The notes beneath the pieces were generated by a model. It was not told the DNA's origin. It ran no database searches and worked only from the letters and a program-made list of their open reading frames with translations. A stretch of DNA of 64,000 nucleotides, from the NCBI RefSeq assembly GCF_002813915.1, contig NZ_CP019335.1, positions 1,038,388-1,102,387 of the forward strand, read 5' to 3'. Of the stretch, positions 45,026 to 56,122 are shown piece after piece. The position numbers and the translations under genes are program-made. Every line of letters begins with the position of its first letter. The stretch's first letter is position 1. This DNA is from Tenacibaculum sp. SZ-18 (GTDB lineage: Bacteria > Bacteroidota > Bacteroidia > Flavobacteriales > Flavobacteriaceae).

Positions 45026-46723
45026 TTATTGTTTACGATAAAACGTCGTAGTAATGGTTTGAGTATTTCCAACTTTGTCAGAAACTACAAGTTTAAAGAT
45101 ATGTTTGCTACCAACCAATTTTTTATCAGAAAAATCGTAAGTTAAAATTCCTTTTTTGTGATTGTATTCCATTAAAACCCAGTCATTATCAATAGTTGCG
45201 CGGTATTCATTTATTCCTGAGCCTTTATCAGATATTTTTACCTGTAAAGTAGAGTTTTTGCTTAACCATCGATCCTTTTCAAAGTTTAAAAGTTTTATTT
45301 CAGGAGCTTTGTAATCAAAAAGAAGTTTATAATTTCCTAAAGTTTTTTGATTTGTAAAAACTTTGTTGTCTCGCCTTTTAGTGGCTACATGGTAAGGATA
45401 TTTATCTTTCGTTACGTTTGCAATATATACCTGCCGTTTTTGTACTTCTGATAGATGACTTGTATTAAAAGTTAGTGTAAACTTTTTGTCTAGAGGTATA
45501 ATAGGTTTATGTAGTTTTACGATACTATCTGTTACAGAAAAATCAATGAAGCAATCGTGGTAAAAGGTATTTTTTGGAAAAGCAACAGAAATATTTTCCG
45601 AGACATATTTGTGGAAATTGTTAGCTATAATTTTATAATTAGTAGTGTCTTTTTTAGAAGACATGGCATTCGAAGGAACTCCTTTTATTGGAATCCTTAG
45701 TGCAGTGGCATTTCCATTATAGTCTTTAGCTATAATTTCAATATTGTAATTTTCATATGCATTAATGTAAATTTCCCCATTATTTATAAGGTCTTTGTAT
45801 ATAGTTAATTTGTTGTTTTTAACTTTATGTGTTTTCTGATAACGTTTTTTGTATTTATTATAATGGGCGTAATCGATTAGAAGATTAATATACTTGCTTT
45901 CAGAGAATGAAAAAGTTTCCACATTATGATAGTACACTCTGTTTCCGTTCATATTCATTTCCAAGCTATAAATCCCGTTTTTATTCATTGCCGCATTTTG
46001 ATGATCATAAACGTAAATACCTAATCCAATAGATCCGTTTGCAAAAATCCGTTCTGAGATATAATTACCATTCTCTAATTTCTTTATTGGAATAGTGCTG
46101 TCGTTATTTGAGTTATTAATTGTGGAAGTACTGTCAAGAGCGAATAGTTTTAATCCTTTTATAACAGGTTTTTTAGTGTCTTCTACTTTTAATCCAAAAA
46201 GCATTGGATTTATAATGTTTTCAGTTTTTGTATCTCTGATCTCGTAATGTAAGTGAGGTCCACCTGAACTTCCTGTATCACCAGAATATGCAATAATTTC
46301 TCCTTTTTTAATTACAAACTGTTTTGGTTTCGGAAATAGATTTCCAATAATATTTTTCTCTCTTTTATATTGAGTTGCCTTAACAAACTCTTGAATTTTA
46401 GGAGCAAATTTCTGCAAATGTGCATACACTGTAGTATATCCGTTTGGGTGCTCAATATACAATGCTTTTCCATAGCCGTATTGTCTAACTTTAATTCTAG
46501 AAACAAAACCATCAGCAGTTGCTTTTATCGGAATTCCTTCCTTTTGCTGAGTTTTTAAGTCGATACCTGAATGAAAATGATTATTTCTCAATTCGCCAAA
46601 TGTACCAGCAACAACTACAGGAATATCCATTGGATTGCTAAAATAGTTTTGTGGATAATCCTTTTTTTGTCCGAATAAAACAAATGAAAATACCAATAAA
46701 AATAGAAAAAAGTAATATTTCAA
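45026..46723 (-). CDS. M23 family (LytM) metallopeptidase
   Basis: 565 residues. Signal peptide (1-18). The LytM domain occupies about 35-180, with NNHFHSGIDLKT (zinc His and Asp), YIEHPNGYTTVYAHL and SSGGPHLHYEIRD (HxH). All zinc ligands are present, so it should be an active peptidoglycan endopeptidase. The long C-terminal part is beta-rich, likely immunoglobulin-like, with KISDKGSGINEYRATIDNDWVLMEY. It is cotranscribed with the TonB-dependent receptor. Confidence 0.92.
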   Translation of the reverse strand: MKYYFFLFLLVFSFVLFGQKKDYPQNYFSNPMDIPVVVAGTFGELRNNHFHSGIDLKTQQKEGIPIKATADGFVSRIKVRQYGYGKALYIEHPNGYTTVYAHLQKFAPKIQEFVKATQYKREKNIIGNLFPKPKQFVIKKGEIIAYSGDTGSSGGPHLHYEIRDTKTENIINPMLFGLKVEDTKKPVIKGLKLFALDSTSTINNSNNDSTIPIKKLENGNYISERIFANGSIGLGIYVYDHQNAAMNKNGIYSLEMNMNGNRVYYHNVETFSFSESKYINLLIDYAHYNKYKKRYQKTHKVKNNKLTIYKDLINNGEIYINAYENYNIEIIAKDYNGNATALRIPIKGVPSNAMSSKKDTTNYKIIANNFHKYVSENISVAFPKNTFYHDCFIDFSVTDSIVKLHKPIIPLDKKFTLTFNTSHLSEVQKRQVYIANVTKDKYPYHVATKRRDNKVFTNQKTLGNYKLLFDYKAPEIKLLNFEKDRWLSKNSTLQVKISDKGSGINEYRATIDNDWVLMEYNHKKGILTYDFSDKKLVGSKHIFKLVVSDKVGNTQTITTTFYRKQ

Positions 46724-46813
46724 AGCGATACAATTTATAAACGAAATTACTAAAATTATGATAAAGTTTTATGTGTTTGAAATTCAGAATTTTAAGAAAA
46801 AAGTGTTTAAGAG

Positions 46814-46844
46814 TTGCGTTTGTTAAAAGAGATTATTAGTTTTG
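46814..46844 (+). promoter_or_regulatory. Promoter of the zapB-like/zapA unit
   Basis: TTG at 46814-46816 and TAGTTTTG at 46837-46844 with 20 bp between, fitting the -33 TTG / -7 TANNTTTG pattern of the Bacteroidota primary sigma factor. The ATG follows 27 bp later. Confidence 0.65.
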
Positions 46845-46871
46845 TATTAAATGGTTTTATCTCAATAATTA

Positions 46872-47162
46872 ATGAGTGACACTTTAGAAGCTATTCATTT
46901 ACTGGAACTTAAGTTGAAAGATATATTAAATAAATATGAGTTCCTTCGAAAAGAAAACGAGATTTTGCTTCAACAAAATAGTGATTTGCAGGTTTTATTG
47001 AATGAGAAAGAGCAAGATTTGGTTCATCAAAGCAAACGGTTTGATATATTGAAAGTAGCTAAAACCATTGAAGGCAGTAATGAATATTCGAGAAATACAA
47101 AACTCAAAATAAATGCTTTAATTCGAGAGATTGATAAGTGTATTACCCTCTTGAATGCGTAA
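46872..47162 (+). CDS. Coiled-coil protein upstream of zapA (ZapB-like)
   Basis: 96 residues forming one long coiled coil (LLELKLKDILNKYEFLRKENEILLQQNSDLQVLLNEKEQ). Position directly in front of zapA and the coiled-coil form suggest a division accessory protein similar in role to ZapB, but the sequence does not prove it. Followed by zapA after 15 bp. Confidence 0.8.
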   Translation: MSDTLEAIHLLELKLKDILNKYEFLRKENEILLQQNSDLQVLLNEKEQDLVHQSKRFDILKVAKTIEGSNEYSRNTKLKINALIREIDKCITLLNA

Positions 47163-47177
47163 GAAGTTCTTTAAAAA

Positions 47178-47468
47178 ATGGAAAATTTAAAAGTTAATGT
47201 CGTCATTGCTGGAAGAACTTATCCTTTGATTGTGAAAGATGCAACAGAAGAGGAAGGGATGAGAAAAGCAGCAAAACAAATTAATAATTTAATTTTGAAT
47301 TTTGAAGAAAATTATGCGGTGGCAGATAAACAAGATGTTTTAGCGATGTGTGCCTTGCAGTTCGCATCTAAGTTAGAAATGATTTCATTGAAAACATCTG
47401 AAGAAGCTATTGAAGTTTTAAATAAACTAAATGAACTAACAGAAGAGTTAGATAATCATTTAAAATAA
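47178..47468 (+). CDS. zapA: Cell division protein ZapA
   Basis: 96 residues with the ZapA pattern VNVVIAGRTYPLIVKDATEEEGMRKAAKQINNLI and a C-terminal coiled coil. ZapA bundles FtsZ filaments at midcell. 6S RNA follows after about 22 bp, an arrangement also found outside Bacteroidota. Confidence 0.93.
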   Translation: MENLKVNVVIAGRTYPLIVKDATEEEGMRKAAKQINNLILNFEENYAVADKQDVLAMCALQFASKLEMISLKTSEEAIEVLNKLNELTEELDNHLK

Positions 47469-47489
47469 GTTCATTATATAACAGTTAAC

Positions 47490-47655
47490 ATACTGCCTAT
47501 ATTAGTACAAAGTTTAATAAACTCAACACTATTCAATTAAAAAGAATGAGTCTTGGTTAGTAAAGCAAGCCGTTTAGTCGGATCCTTGATCAGCCAGTTA
47601 GTTCTAAACCTGTTTTTCAGGAGTTTATAAAACACTACTAATATGGGCTTTTTTT
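47490..47655 (+). ncRNA. ssrS: 6S RNA (flavobacterial type)
   Basis: The region between zapA and rny folds into a long rod. GCCTATATTAGTA (47495-47507) pairs with TACTAATATGGGC (47636-47648) over 13 bp with one G-U. Further in, AGTTTAATAAACTC (47511-47524) pairs with GAGTTTATAAAAC (47621-47633) over at least eight consecutive pairs. A large central part with GTTTAG / CTAAAC pairing is left as bubble. Seven T follow the closing stem and would end the transcript. Closing stems around a large bubble and the zapA-linked locus are hallmarks of 6S RNA, which binds the RNA polymerase holoenzyme as a promoter mimic. The 5' end is approximate. Confidence 0.82.
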
Positions 47656-47680
47656 ATTTATAAGGATAGATTATTCAATT

Positions 47681-49246
47681 ATGGAAGGATTATTATTACC
47701 AATATTGGTAGGTGTCATAGGTGTTGTAGTAGGATTTGTTATCGCAAAAATGCTCGAGAAAACTAAGGCTAACAAGCTGCTTAAAGAAACAAATAAGGAA
47801 GCTAAGAGCATGATTAAAGAGGCGAAGTTAGAGGCTGAGGCAATCAAAAAAGACAAGATATTACAAGCGAAAGAAAAGTTTATTGAATTAAAAGCAGAAC
47901 ATGAGAAAGTAATTCTAACGAGAGAGAAAAAAATGTCTGATGTTGAAAAGAGGATAAGGGATAAAGAATCACGTGTTTCTTCGGAGCTAGATAAAAATAA
48001 AAAACTTTCTCAATCGTTAGAAAAAAAGACTTCAGATTTAGATTATAAACTTAATTTTTTAGAGAAAAGAGAGTCAGAGGTTGATAAGCTTCACAAAAGA
48101 CATGTTGATATGCTAGAACAGATTTCTGGTTTTTCTGCCGATGAAGCAAAAACAGAACTAGTAGCATCTTTAAAAGAGGAAGCGAAAGCTGATGCCATGA
48201 GTTTTATCCAAGAAACTTTAGAAGAAGCTAAAATGACTGCACAACAAGAAGCTAGAAAAGTTGTTTTAAATACTATTCAAAGAGTTGGAGTAGAGCAGGC
48301 AATCGAAAACTGTGTATCAGTATTCAATTTAGAGTCTGACGATGTGAAAGGTCGAATTATCGGACGTGAAGGTCGTAATATACGTGCTTTAGAAGCAGCG
48401 ACAGGAGTTGAAATTATAGTTGACGATACGCCAGAAGCAATTATTCTTTCTTGTTTTGATCCTGTTCGTCGTGAGATAGCAAGGTTGTCCATGCATAAGT
48501 TAGTTACCGATGGTAGAATACACCCAGCTAGAATTGAAGAAATTGTTAGGAAGACCGAAAAACAAATTAATCAAGAGATTATTGAAGTAGGTAAACGTAC
48601 TGTTATTGAATTAGGAATTCATGGATTACATCCAGAACTAATTAAAACTGTTGGAAGAATGAAGTATCGTTCTTCATACGGACAAAATTTATTACAGCAC
48701 TCAAGAGAAGTTGCTAACTTATGTGGTTTAATGGCAGCTGAGATGGGATTAAATGCTAAAGCTGCTAAAAGAGCAGGTTTATTGCACGATATAGGTAAGG
48801 TTCCAGAGACAGAGAGTGAACTGCCACACGCATTATTAGGAATGCAATGGGCCGAGAAATATGGAGAAAAACCTGATGTTTGTAATGCAATTGGAGCTCA
48901 CCACGATGAAATTGAAATGAAGAGTTTACTAGCTCCTATAGTTCAGGTTTGTGATGCGATTTCAGGAGCAAGACCTGGGGCAAGAAGACAGGTTCTAGAT
49001 AGTTATATTCAGCGTTTAAAAGATTTAGAAGATATTGCTTTTGGTTTTACAGGAGTTCAGAAAGCTTATGCAATACAGGCGGGTAGAGAATTACGTGTAA
49101 TGGTTGAAAGTACAAAGGTAAATGATGAAAGAGCAGCTGAATTATCATTTAATATTTCTCAAAAAATACAAAATGATATGACGTATCCTGGACAGGTCAA
49201 GGTTACTGTAATTAGAGAAACGAGAGCTGTAAATGTTGCAAAGTAG
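47681..49246 (+). CDS. rny: Ribonuclease Y
   Basis: 521 residues. N-terminal membrane anchor (about 3-22), long coiled coil (about 30-170), KH domain ([38 protein letters not shown]) and HD domain (LLHDIGK, HHDEIE). This is the full RNase Y layout, an endonuclease that starts mRNA decay. The length and start ([23 protein letters not shown]) are normal. It is downstream of the 6S RNA, separated by its terminator. Confidence 0.97.
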   Translation: MEGLLLPILVGVIGVVVGFVIAKMLEKTKANKLLKETNKEAKSMIKEAKLEAEAIKKDKILQAKEKFIELKAEHEKVILTREKKMSDVEKRIRDKESRVSSELDKNKKLSQSLEKKTSDLDYKLNFLEKRESEVDKLHKRHVDMLEQISGFSADEAKTELVASLKEEAKADAMSFIQETLEEAKMTAQQEARKVVLNTIQRVGVEQAIENCVSVFNLESDDVKGRIIGREGRNIRALEAATGVEIIVDDTPEAIILSCFDPVRREIARLSMHKLVTDGRIHPARIEEIVRKTEKQINQEIIEVGKRTVIELGIHGLHPELIKTVGRMKYRSSYGQNLLQHSREVANLCGLMAAEMGLNAKAAKRAGLLHDIGKVPETESELPHALLGMQWAEKYGEKPDVCNAIGAHHDEIEMKSLLAPIVQVCDAISGARPGARRQVLDSYIQRLKDLEDIAFGFTGVQKAYAIQAGRELRVMVESTKVNDERAAELSFNISQKIQNDMTYPGQVKVTVIRETRAVNVAK

Positions 49247-49272
49247 CAGCAATTATAATTTAAGAATATTTT

Positions 49273-49310
49273 AAAGCACAAGTTTAAAACTTGTGCTTTT
49301 TATTTTTTAG
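49273..49310 (+). terminator. Intrinsic terminator of rny
   Basis: AAAGCACAAGTTT / AAACTTGTGCTTT stem followed by a T-rich tract. Confidence 0.88.
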
Positions 49311-49341
49311 TTTCGTCGCTTAACTCAAAAATTGTTTACAA

Positions 49342-49905
49342 ATGAAAAACTTATTTTCAATTTTATTACTATTTGTTTTACTTATTAGTTTTAATTCATT
49401 TTCTCAGTCTTCTGAATATGGAGTTACGGCTGGTTATAATAACTTTATTGCTTCAGTTAATTTTGATAATCAGATTGGAGAAAGTTCTGATGGTGCTTCA
49501 GGTTATTATATTGGTTTATTCGGAGATTTTAAAATTAGTGATAAATTTTCTTTTATACCTGAAGTCCAATTCAATCAGGTTTTTAATAATGGTGAGAATG
49601 GAGAAATCTTAATATTACCATTAAAATTTGAATATACTATAGTTGATAAATTCAACGTAAATGCAGGACCTGTATTAGATTACTATTTAAGTGAAAAAGA
49701 TGAAAATATCACAGATTTTGGATTAGGTTTAGGGCTTGGTGGATCTTATGATTTAACCGACAAATTATCTATTACGACAATGTACTCAATTGGCTTAATA
49801 AATCGAACTCCTGATTTAAAAGTTGATTTTGGATTTACAGAAATTTTCGATGTCAATACAAAATTTGACTTTTTTCAAGTAGGATTGGCATATAAGTTAA
49901 AATAA
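49342..49905 (+). CDS. Small outer-membrane beta-barrel protein
   Basis: 187 residues. Signal peptide (1-21, ending FSQ) and about eight beta strands with loops, of the porin-family 'outer membrane beta-barrel' type (VTAGYNNFIAS, IGLFGDFKIS, GLGLGLGGSYDL, ending FFQVGLAYKLK). No specific function can be given. It is a single gene between two terminators. Confidence 0.82.
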   Translation: MKNLFSILLLFVLLISFNSFSQSSEYGVTAGYNNFIASVNFDNQIGESSDGASGYYIGLFGDFKISDKFSFIPEVQFNQVFNNGENGEILILPLKFEYTIVDKFNVNAGPVLDYYLSEKDENITDFGLGLGLGGSYDLTDKLSITTMYSIGLINRTPDLKVDFGFTEIFDVNTKFDFFQVGLAYKLK

Positions 49906-49917
49906 TATTATTGGACT

Positions 49918-49949
49918 TAAAAAAACACCAATTTATTGGTGTTTTTTTT
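49918..49949. terminator. Bidirectional intrinsic terminator
   Basis: AAAAACACCAAT / ATTGGTGTTTTT with a two- to three-base loop, between convergent genes. Confidence 0.88.
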
Positions 49950-49961
49950 AGTCTATTTAAA

Positions 49962-51752
49962 TTATCTTCTTCTAGATCTTCTTGAATCTCTTCCTTTGGA
50001 ATTTTCTTTCTTTGGGAAGGGTTTCTTTTTGTTGTTTCTAGTTCTACCGAAACCTTTAGATGGATGATCATCATTTCTTCTGCTTCTTCCGCTTCCTCCG
50101 CGTCTTCTTCCGCCACCGCCTTTTCGCTCGGTTTTTGTAATTTCAATATTTACTTTTCTTCCATTGAATTCAGGAGAATTTGCTGAGAAGGCATCTAATG
50201 TATCACTTTCAAAGTTTTTATCGATTTCAAAGAAAGAAAATGTGTCAAGAATATCAATCGCACCGATTTCAGCTTTATTGTTGATTCCTTGTTCGTTAAT
50301 TAAACCCATTAATTTTGCAGGATTTAATCTGTCTTTTCTTCCTAAATTGATAAAGAAACGAGTCATATCTTCGCTTGCCATGCGTCCATTTCTCCCACGA
50401 CCACGTTCTCCACGATCATTTGAAATCATATTATTTAAATCCGGTGCATTCTCATAATATGATAAGAAAGAGTTGAATTCAAGTGAAACAAATTTTTGAA
50501 TTAATTCTTCTCTAGAGAAATCTTTTAATTTATCATATATGTTTGGTAGGTATGTGTCAATTTCTGAAGTATTTACTTCTGAATTTTCAATTTTATCAAT
50601 TAAATGGAATAATTGTTTTTCACAAATCTCTTTTCCGGTAGGAATTGAAGTTTCAATGAATTTCTTCTTTAAAATTCGTTCAATTGGATTTAATTTTCCT
50701 CGTTCTTTTCTATTGACTAAAACTACTGAAATACCTTTATTTCCGGCTCTACCAGTTCTACCACTACGGTGATTATAATTCTCTATTTGATCTGGAAGTT
50801 TGTGATTGATAACATGTGTAAGATTGTCAACGTCTAAACCTCTTGCAGCAACATCTGTAGCTACTAACATTTGAATATTCTTTTTTCTGAATTTATCCAT
50901 GACACTATCACGTTGAGCTTGTGATAAATCTCCATGAAGTGAATCAGCATTATAACCATCTTGGATTAACTTATCTGCTACCTCTTGCGTCTCTCTTCGA
51001 GTTCTACAGAAAACAATGGCATAAATATCAGGGTTAATATCTGCGATTCGTTTTAATGCTGGATAACGACTTCTTTCACTAACTAAATAGTACTGGTGAG
51101 TTACATTATCAGAACCTTGATTTTTTTGTCCAGAAGTAATTTCAACTGGATTATCCATATAATTTTTAGCTATGGCTTCAACTTCTCTAGGAAAAGTAGC
51201 CGAAAAAAGTAACGTTTGCTTAGTTTCAGGTGTTGCTTCAAGGACTTTATCAAGTTCGTCTTTGAATCCCATATTAAGCATTTCATCAGCTTCATCTAAT
51301 ACGAGCCATTTTACATTTCCAAGCTTTAAAGCCCGTCTGCGAATTAAATCAACAGTTCTACCCGGAGTTCCAACAACGATTTGTGCTCCCTTTTTTAACT
51401 GTTTAATTTGTTGCTCAATATTAGCACCACCATAAACAGTAACCACTTTTAAATCTGGAAGATATTTAGAAAAGTCCTCAATATTTTTACCGATTTGAAC
51501 AGCAAGTTCTCGAGTAGGAGAAAGGATAATTGCTTGTGATGTTTTGTCTTTATCATCAGCTAATTCAACAATTGGTAAACTGAAAGCTGCAGTTTTCCCT
51601 GTTCCAGTTTGAGCAAAAGCTTTTAAATCTTCTGAGGACGATAAAATTTGTGGAATAGCTTTTTCTTGAATAACGGTAGGAGATTCATAACCTAAATCTA
51701 CCAACGCCTTATTAATAGGTTCTTTTAAACCTAAATCTGCGAATTTTGACAT
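49962..51752 (-). CDS. DEAD-box RNA helicase (DeaD/CsdA-like)
   Basis: 596 residues. Q motif region, AQTGTGKTAAF (motif I), PTRELA, GTPGR, DEAD (VLDEADEML), SAT, and helicase C motifs including ARGLDV and HRSGRTGRAG are complete. A DbpA/CsdA-type RNA-binding domain follows (about 460-545, FFINLGRKDRLNPAKLMGLIN...), then an arginine/glycine-rich basic tail (RKGGGGRRRGGSGRSRR and further). Likely acts in ribosome assembly, cold adaptation or mRNA decay; the nearby rny gene would be a plausible partner. Confidence 0.94.
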   Translation of the reverse strand: MSKFADLGLKEPINKALVDLGYESPTVIQEKAIPQILSSSEDLKAFAQTGTGKTAAFSLPIVELADDKDKTSQAIILSPTRELAVQIGKNIEDFSKYLPDLKVVTVYGGANIEQQIKQLKKGAQIVVGTPGRTVDLIRRRALKLGNVKWLVLDEADEMLNMGFKDELDKVLEATPETKQTLLFSATFPREVEAIAKNYMDNPVEITSGQKNQGSDNVTHQYYLVSERSRYPALKRIADINPDIYAIVFCRTRRETQEVADKLIQDGYNADSLHGDLSQAQRDSVMDKFRKKNIQMLVATDVAARGLDVDNLTHVINHKLPDQIENYNHRSGRTGRAGNKGISVVLVNRKERGKLNPIERILKKKFIETSIPTGKEICEKQLFHLIDKIENSEVNTSEIDTYLPNIYDKLKDFSREELIQKFVSLEFNSFLSYYENAPDLNNMISNDRGERGRGRNGRMASEDMTRFFINLGRKDRLNPAKLMGLINEQGINNKAEIGAIDILDTFSFFEIDKNFESDTLDAFSANSPEFNGRKVNIEITKTERKGGGGRRRGGSGRSRRNDDHPSKGFGRTRNNKKKPFPKKENSKGRDSRRSRRR

Positions 51753-51862
51753 ATTGTGAATTTAAACGAATTCACAGATGCCCTATCCGCGAATTCTAAA
51801 TATTATTTTGTTTTAGGACGGTGCAAAAGTAATGAATTTAAAATAAACTTATTTAGAGGTAG

Positions 51863-53221
51863 TTACTGTAATTCAGTTATTTGTTTTTCAATCCTTTTCG
51901 AGGACAAAGCACAGAATCCGTTTTTTACAATTCCATTGTTATTAACTAAGACCATTCTAGGATATTTACTGGTTAAAAATTTATGAGCGTCACTTTCTTT
52001 GTGAAGATAATACTGATGTTTGATATTTAAATCATTAATGTACTCATTTTTATCCTCATTTATGTTAATCACTAAGAAATTCACATTTGGATGCTTGTTA
52101 ATTAAGTAATTCATTCTAGAAGCCACCCATTTATCGGAAGAGTAATCCTTGTTCCTAAAGTAAATAACTGTACTATTACTTTTTATTATGTCACGAATTT
52201 TTTCCATTGAACCTTGGGGGGTATACAATCTAAAATTCGGAATAAGTCTATTTTTTGGAACATGTTTAACATCTGTTAATAAACATGCAATCTCCTCTTT
52301 ATCTGAATCGTTAGATGAGAATTTAGAAAAAGCTTCATAAGCCTTTTTATTTAAGCTACAGCTTTTTTTCGTATAAAAATGACGTAGGATTGTTTCTTTT
52401 AATAATCTATTTTTAAGCTCTTGAGAATCTATTTTTTTATTAACAGTTTCTAAAACAGCAACAGTGAATTCATCACTATCATCTTTTAAATTCTTTTCAT
52501 AAACGTCGTAATAAATGTTATTATAAACGTATTTTCTATAAGGAGAGAAAAACATTAAGGAGTCTATATTAATGTCCAATTCTTTTCTGTGAGAAACAAA
52601 CTTAGTTTCATCAAATTGTATTGGTTTACTTTTTAGTCTATTGTTAATAATGTATGTCTCTAATTTTGTGTAAAGAGGATAATATAAAACAATGTTTAAA
52701 ACATCGAAAAACCTTTCTGAAGTTTCGGGATAGTTCGTTTTAAACTTACTTATGTAATCTTTCTTTAAAGATTTTAATGAATCTACCTTACTTAAGAAAC
52801 GCTCGGATTCAAATCCATAATATTTATAAAAATCTTTATCCTGTTTCTCATTAATCAAGAAGTTTTCAATTAAAGCATTATTTTTTTCAGCGTTACTTCC
52901 ACTAAAAACTAACGACTCATCAAAGTCCCACGTATTTAATCTCAATAGCAAGCTGTCTTGCGGCTCAAGGAATACATACTGAAACTCCGCACCGTGTTTG
53001 AAAAGGTATAAACCAGTTTGAATGTCTTTAAAAACTCCATTAAATGTATTATCAGGATTTAACTTAACTGAATCTATAACTTCTTCATAATGATTATGTA
53101 AGGTGATATAGTCAGCTTTCGGGTTGATGATTTTTCCTCCTAAATATGTGTGGTTCTCTTTCTTATTGTTAGTACAACTAACTATAACTATTGATAAAAG
53201 GGGAATTAAATATTTAATCAT
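51863..53221 (-). CDS. Thioredoxin-fold lipoprotein without active-site cysteines
   Basis: 452 residues. Lipoprotein signal MIKYLIPLLSIVIVSCTNN with Cys16; an N-terminal DUF4369-like beta domain (about 20-110), a long helical middle and a C-terminal TlpA/thioredoxin-like domain (from about 330: STVIYFRNKDYSSDKWVASRMNYL ... NVNFLVININED ... YPRMVLVNNNGIV). At the position of CxxC the sequence reads NKDYSSDK, so the redox motif is absent. ATG at 53221 is preferred to the frame start at 53239 because it begins the lipoprotein signal. The protein may have become a binding module; the assignment rests on fold-level resemblance. Confidence 0.75.
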   Translation of the reverse strand: MIKYLIPLLSIVIVSCTNNKKENHTYLGGKIINPKADYITLHNHYEEVIDSVKLNPDNTFNGVFKDIQTGLYLFKHGAEFQYVFLEPQDSLLLRLNTWDFDESLVFSGSNAEKNNALIENFLINEKQDKDFYKYYGFESERFLSKVDSLKSLKKDYISKFKTNYPETSERFFDVLNIVLYYPLYTKLETYIINNRLKSKPIQFDETKFVSHRKELDINIDSLMFFSPYRKYVYNNIYYDVYEKNLKDDSDEFTVAVLETVNKKIDSQELKNRLLKETILRHFYTKKSCSLNKKAYEAFSKFSSNDSDKEEIACLLTDVKHVPKNRLIPNFRLYTPQGSMEKIRDIIKSNSTVIYFRNKDYSSDKWVASRMNYLINKHPNVNFLVININEDKNEYINDLNIKHQYYLHKESDAHKFLTSKYPRMVLVNNNGIVKNGFCALSSKRIEKQITELQ

Positions 53222-53367
53222 TCTCTTCAAACCGGGCATATGTTAACGCTCAAAAATAGAAATATAGCTCAAATTGAGATGTTAATTCAGTGTTAATATT
53301 CTAATAAATAAGAGTTTTTATGATAATATTTATTCTACTTAAATGCCGTAAAAGGATGGAGATTTTA

Positions 53368-53375
53368 TACTTTTG
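53368..53375 (+). promoter_or_regulatory. -7 promoter box TACTTTTG of the ABC-F gene
   Basis: TANNTTTG match 24 bp before the ATG at 53400. Confidence 0.55.
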
Positions 53376-53396
53376 CATGAAATTTTAAAAAATTGA

Positions 53397-55022
<1,626 letters not shown>

Positions 55023-55041
55023 ATTTGTGTAATTAAAAAAC

Positions 55042-55072
55042 AAAAAAGGAAGCTATTTAGCTTCCTTTTTTG
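55042..55072. terminator. Bidirectional intrinsic terminator
   Basis: AAAAAGGAAGCT / AGCTTCCTTTTT with a four-base loop between the convergent ABC-F and oxyR genes. Confidence 0.88.
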
Positions 55073-55075
55073 TTT

Positions 55076-56017
55076 TTATTCCTTCTTTATAGGACTTATA
55101 ATATCAACATCACTAAAAGCAATTGCACCACGAATAATTCCATCAATATTAGATTTTAACGCTTCAATCAATTGCATTTTTAATTGAGATTTATGATAAA
55201 TTAAACTCACTTCTCTCGCAGGTGGCGGTGTTTCAAATTCTCTTAAATGATTTTTATCGTTTTCATTTAAGTCGAGTGTATTTAAATAGGGAAGTAAAGT
55301 CATTCCCAAACCATCCTTTGACAACTTAATTAAAGTATCAAAACTTCCACTTTCTAATTGAAATCTTTTATGCTCATCTTTTTTATTCATTTTACACAGG
55401 TTAATGACACTATTTTTAAAACAGTGTCCATCTTCTAAAAGTAAAATGTCTTCTAATTCCAAATCCTCTACAGCTAACTTTTCCTTTTCATATAATCTAT
55501 GTTCATTTGGTATTAAACCAACAAAAGGCTCATAATATAAAACACGTTCTTTGATAGCTTCATTTCCTAAAGGCGTAGCGGCAATAGCAGCATCAATATA
55601 ACCATCAGTAAGTTTTCTGATAATTTCTTCAGTTGTTAGTTCTTCAATAATCAACTGAACTTTTGGGTAAGTCTTAGTGAAATGTTTAAGAAACATAGGA
55701 AGTAATGTTGGCATGATAGTAGGAATAATTCCTAATTTAAATTCACCTCCGATATATCCTTTTTGTTGATGAACAATATCTATAATTCTATTACTTTCAT
55801 CAACAATTACTTTCGCTTGCTCAACAATTTTTCTTCCAACTGGGGTTAATTCAATTGGTTTTTTTGAACGATTAAAAATTTTAGCATCTAGCTCTTCTTC
55901 AAGTTTTTGTATTTGCATACTGAGCGTTGGTTGAGTAACAAAACAATGTTCAGCGGCAACGGTAAAATTTTTGTGTTCAGCTACAGCTAATGTATATTTT
56001 AGTTGTGTGATTGTCAT
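55076..56017 (-). CDS. oxyR: Hydrogen peroxide-responsive LysR regulator OxyR
   Basis: 313 residues. LysR helix-turn-helix (residues 1-60) and a substrate-binding-type effector domain. Two cysteines sit at 199 and 208 (GHCFKNSVINLCKM), the same numbers and spacing as the redox pair of E. coli OxyR; this strongly supports a peroxide sensor rather than another LysR. It is divergent from dps, a classic OxyR target. Confidence 0.94.
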   Translation of the reverse strand: MTITQLKYTLAVAEHKNFTVAAEHCFVTQPTLSMQIQKLEEELDAKIFNRSKKPIELTPVGRKIVEQAKVIVDESNRIIDIVHQQKGYIGGEFKLGIIPTIMPTLLPMFLKHFTKTYPKVQLIIEELTTEEIIRKLTDGYIDAAIAATPLGNEAIKERVLYYEPFVGLIPNEHRLYEKEKLAVEDLELEDILLLEDGHCFKNSVINLCKMNKKDEHKRFQLESGSFDTLIKLSKDGLGMTLLPYLNTLDLNENDKNHLREFETPPPAREVSLIYHKSQLKMQLIEALKSNIDGIIRGAIAFSDVDIISPIKKE

Positions 56018-56087
56018 TAATAATAATTTTCGATAAAGATATTAAAACTATCAATTATGCTAATGGTTAAACACTTTTATTTTGAAC

Positions 56088-56095
56088 TAATTTTG
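56088..56095 (+). promoter_or_regulatory. -7 promoter box TAATTTTG of dps
   Basis: TANNTTTG match 27 bp before the dps ATG, within the 105-bp oxyR-dps intergenic region, which would also be the place of an OxyR site. No TTG at -33 spacing was found, in keeping with an activator-dependent promoter. Confidence 0.55.
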
Positions 56096-56122
56096 TAAAA
56101 CAAAACAACAAAAATTATAAAG

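Noticed and set aside
46312..46512. Open frames within the M23 peptidase gene in other frames
   Set aside because: Shadows of a well-supported gene with intact motifs.
49853..50146. 97-codon frame rich in Glu and Lys overlapping the helicase tail
   Set aside because: Frame-shifted reading of the arginine/glycine-rich tail of the DEAD-box helicase.
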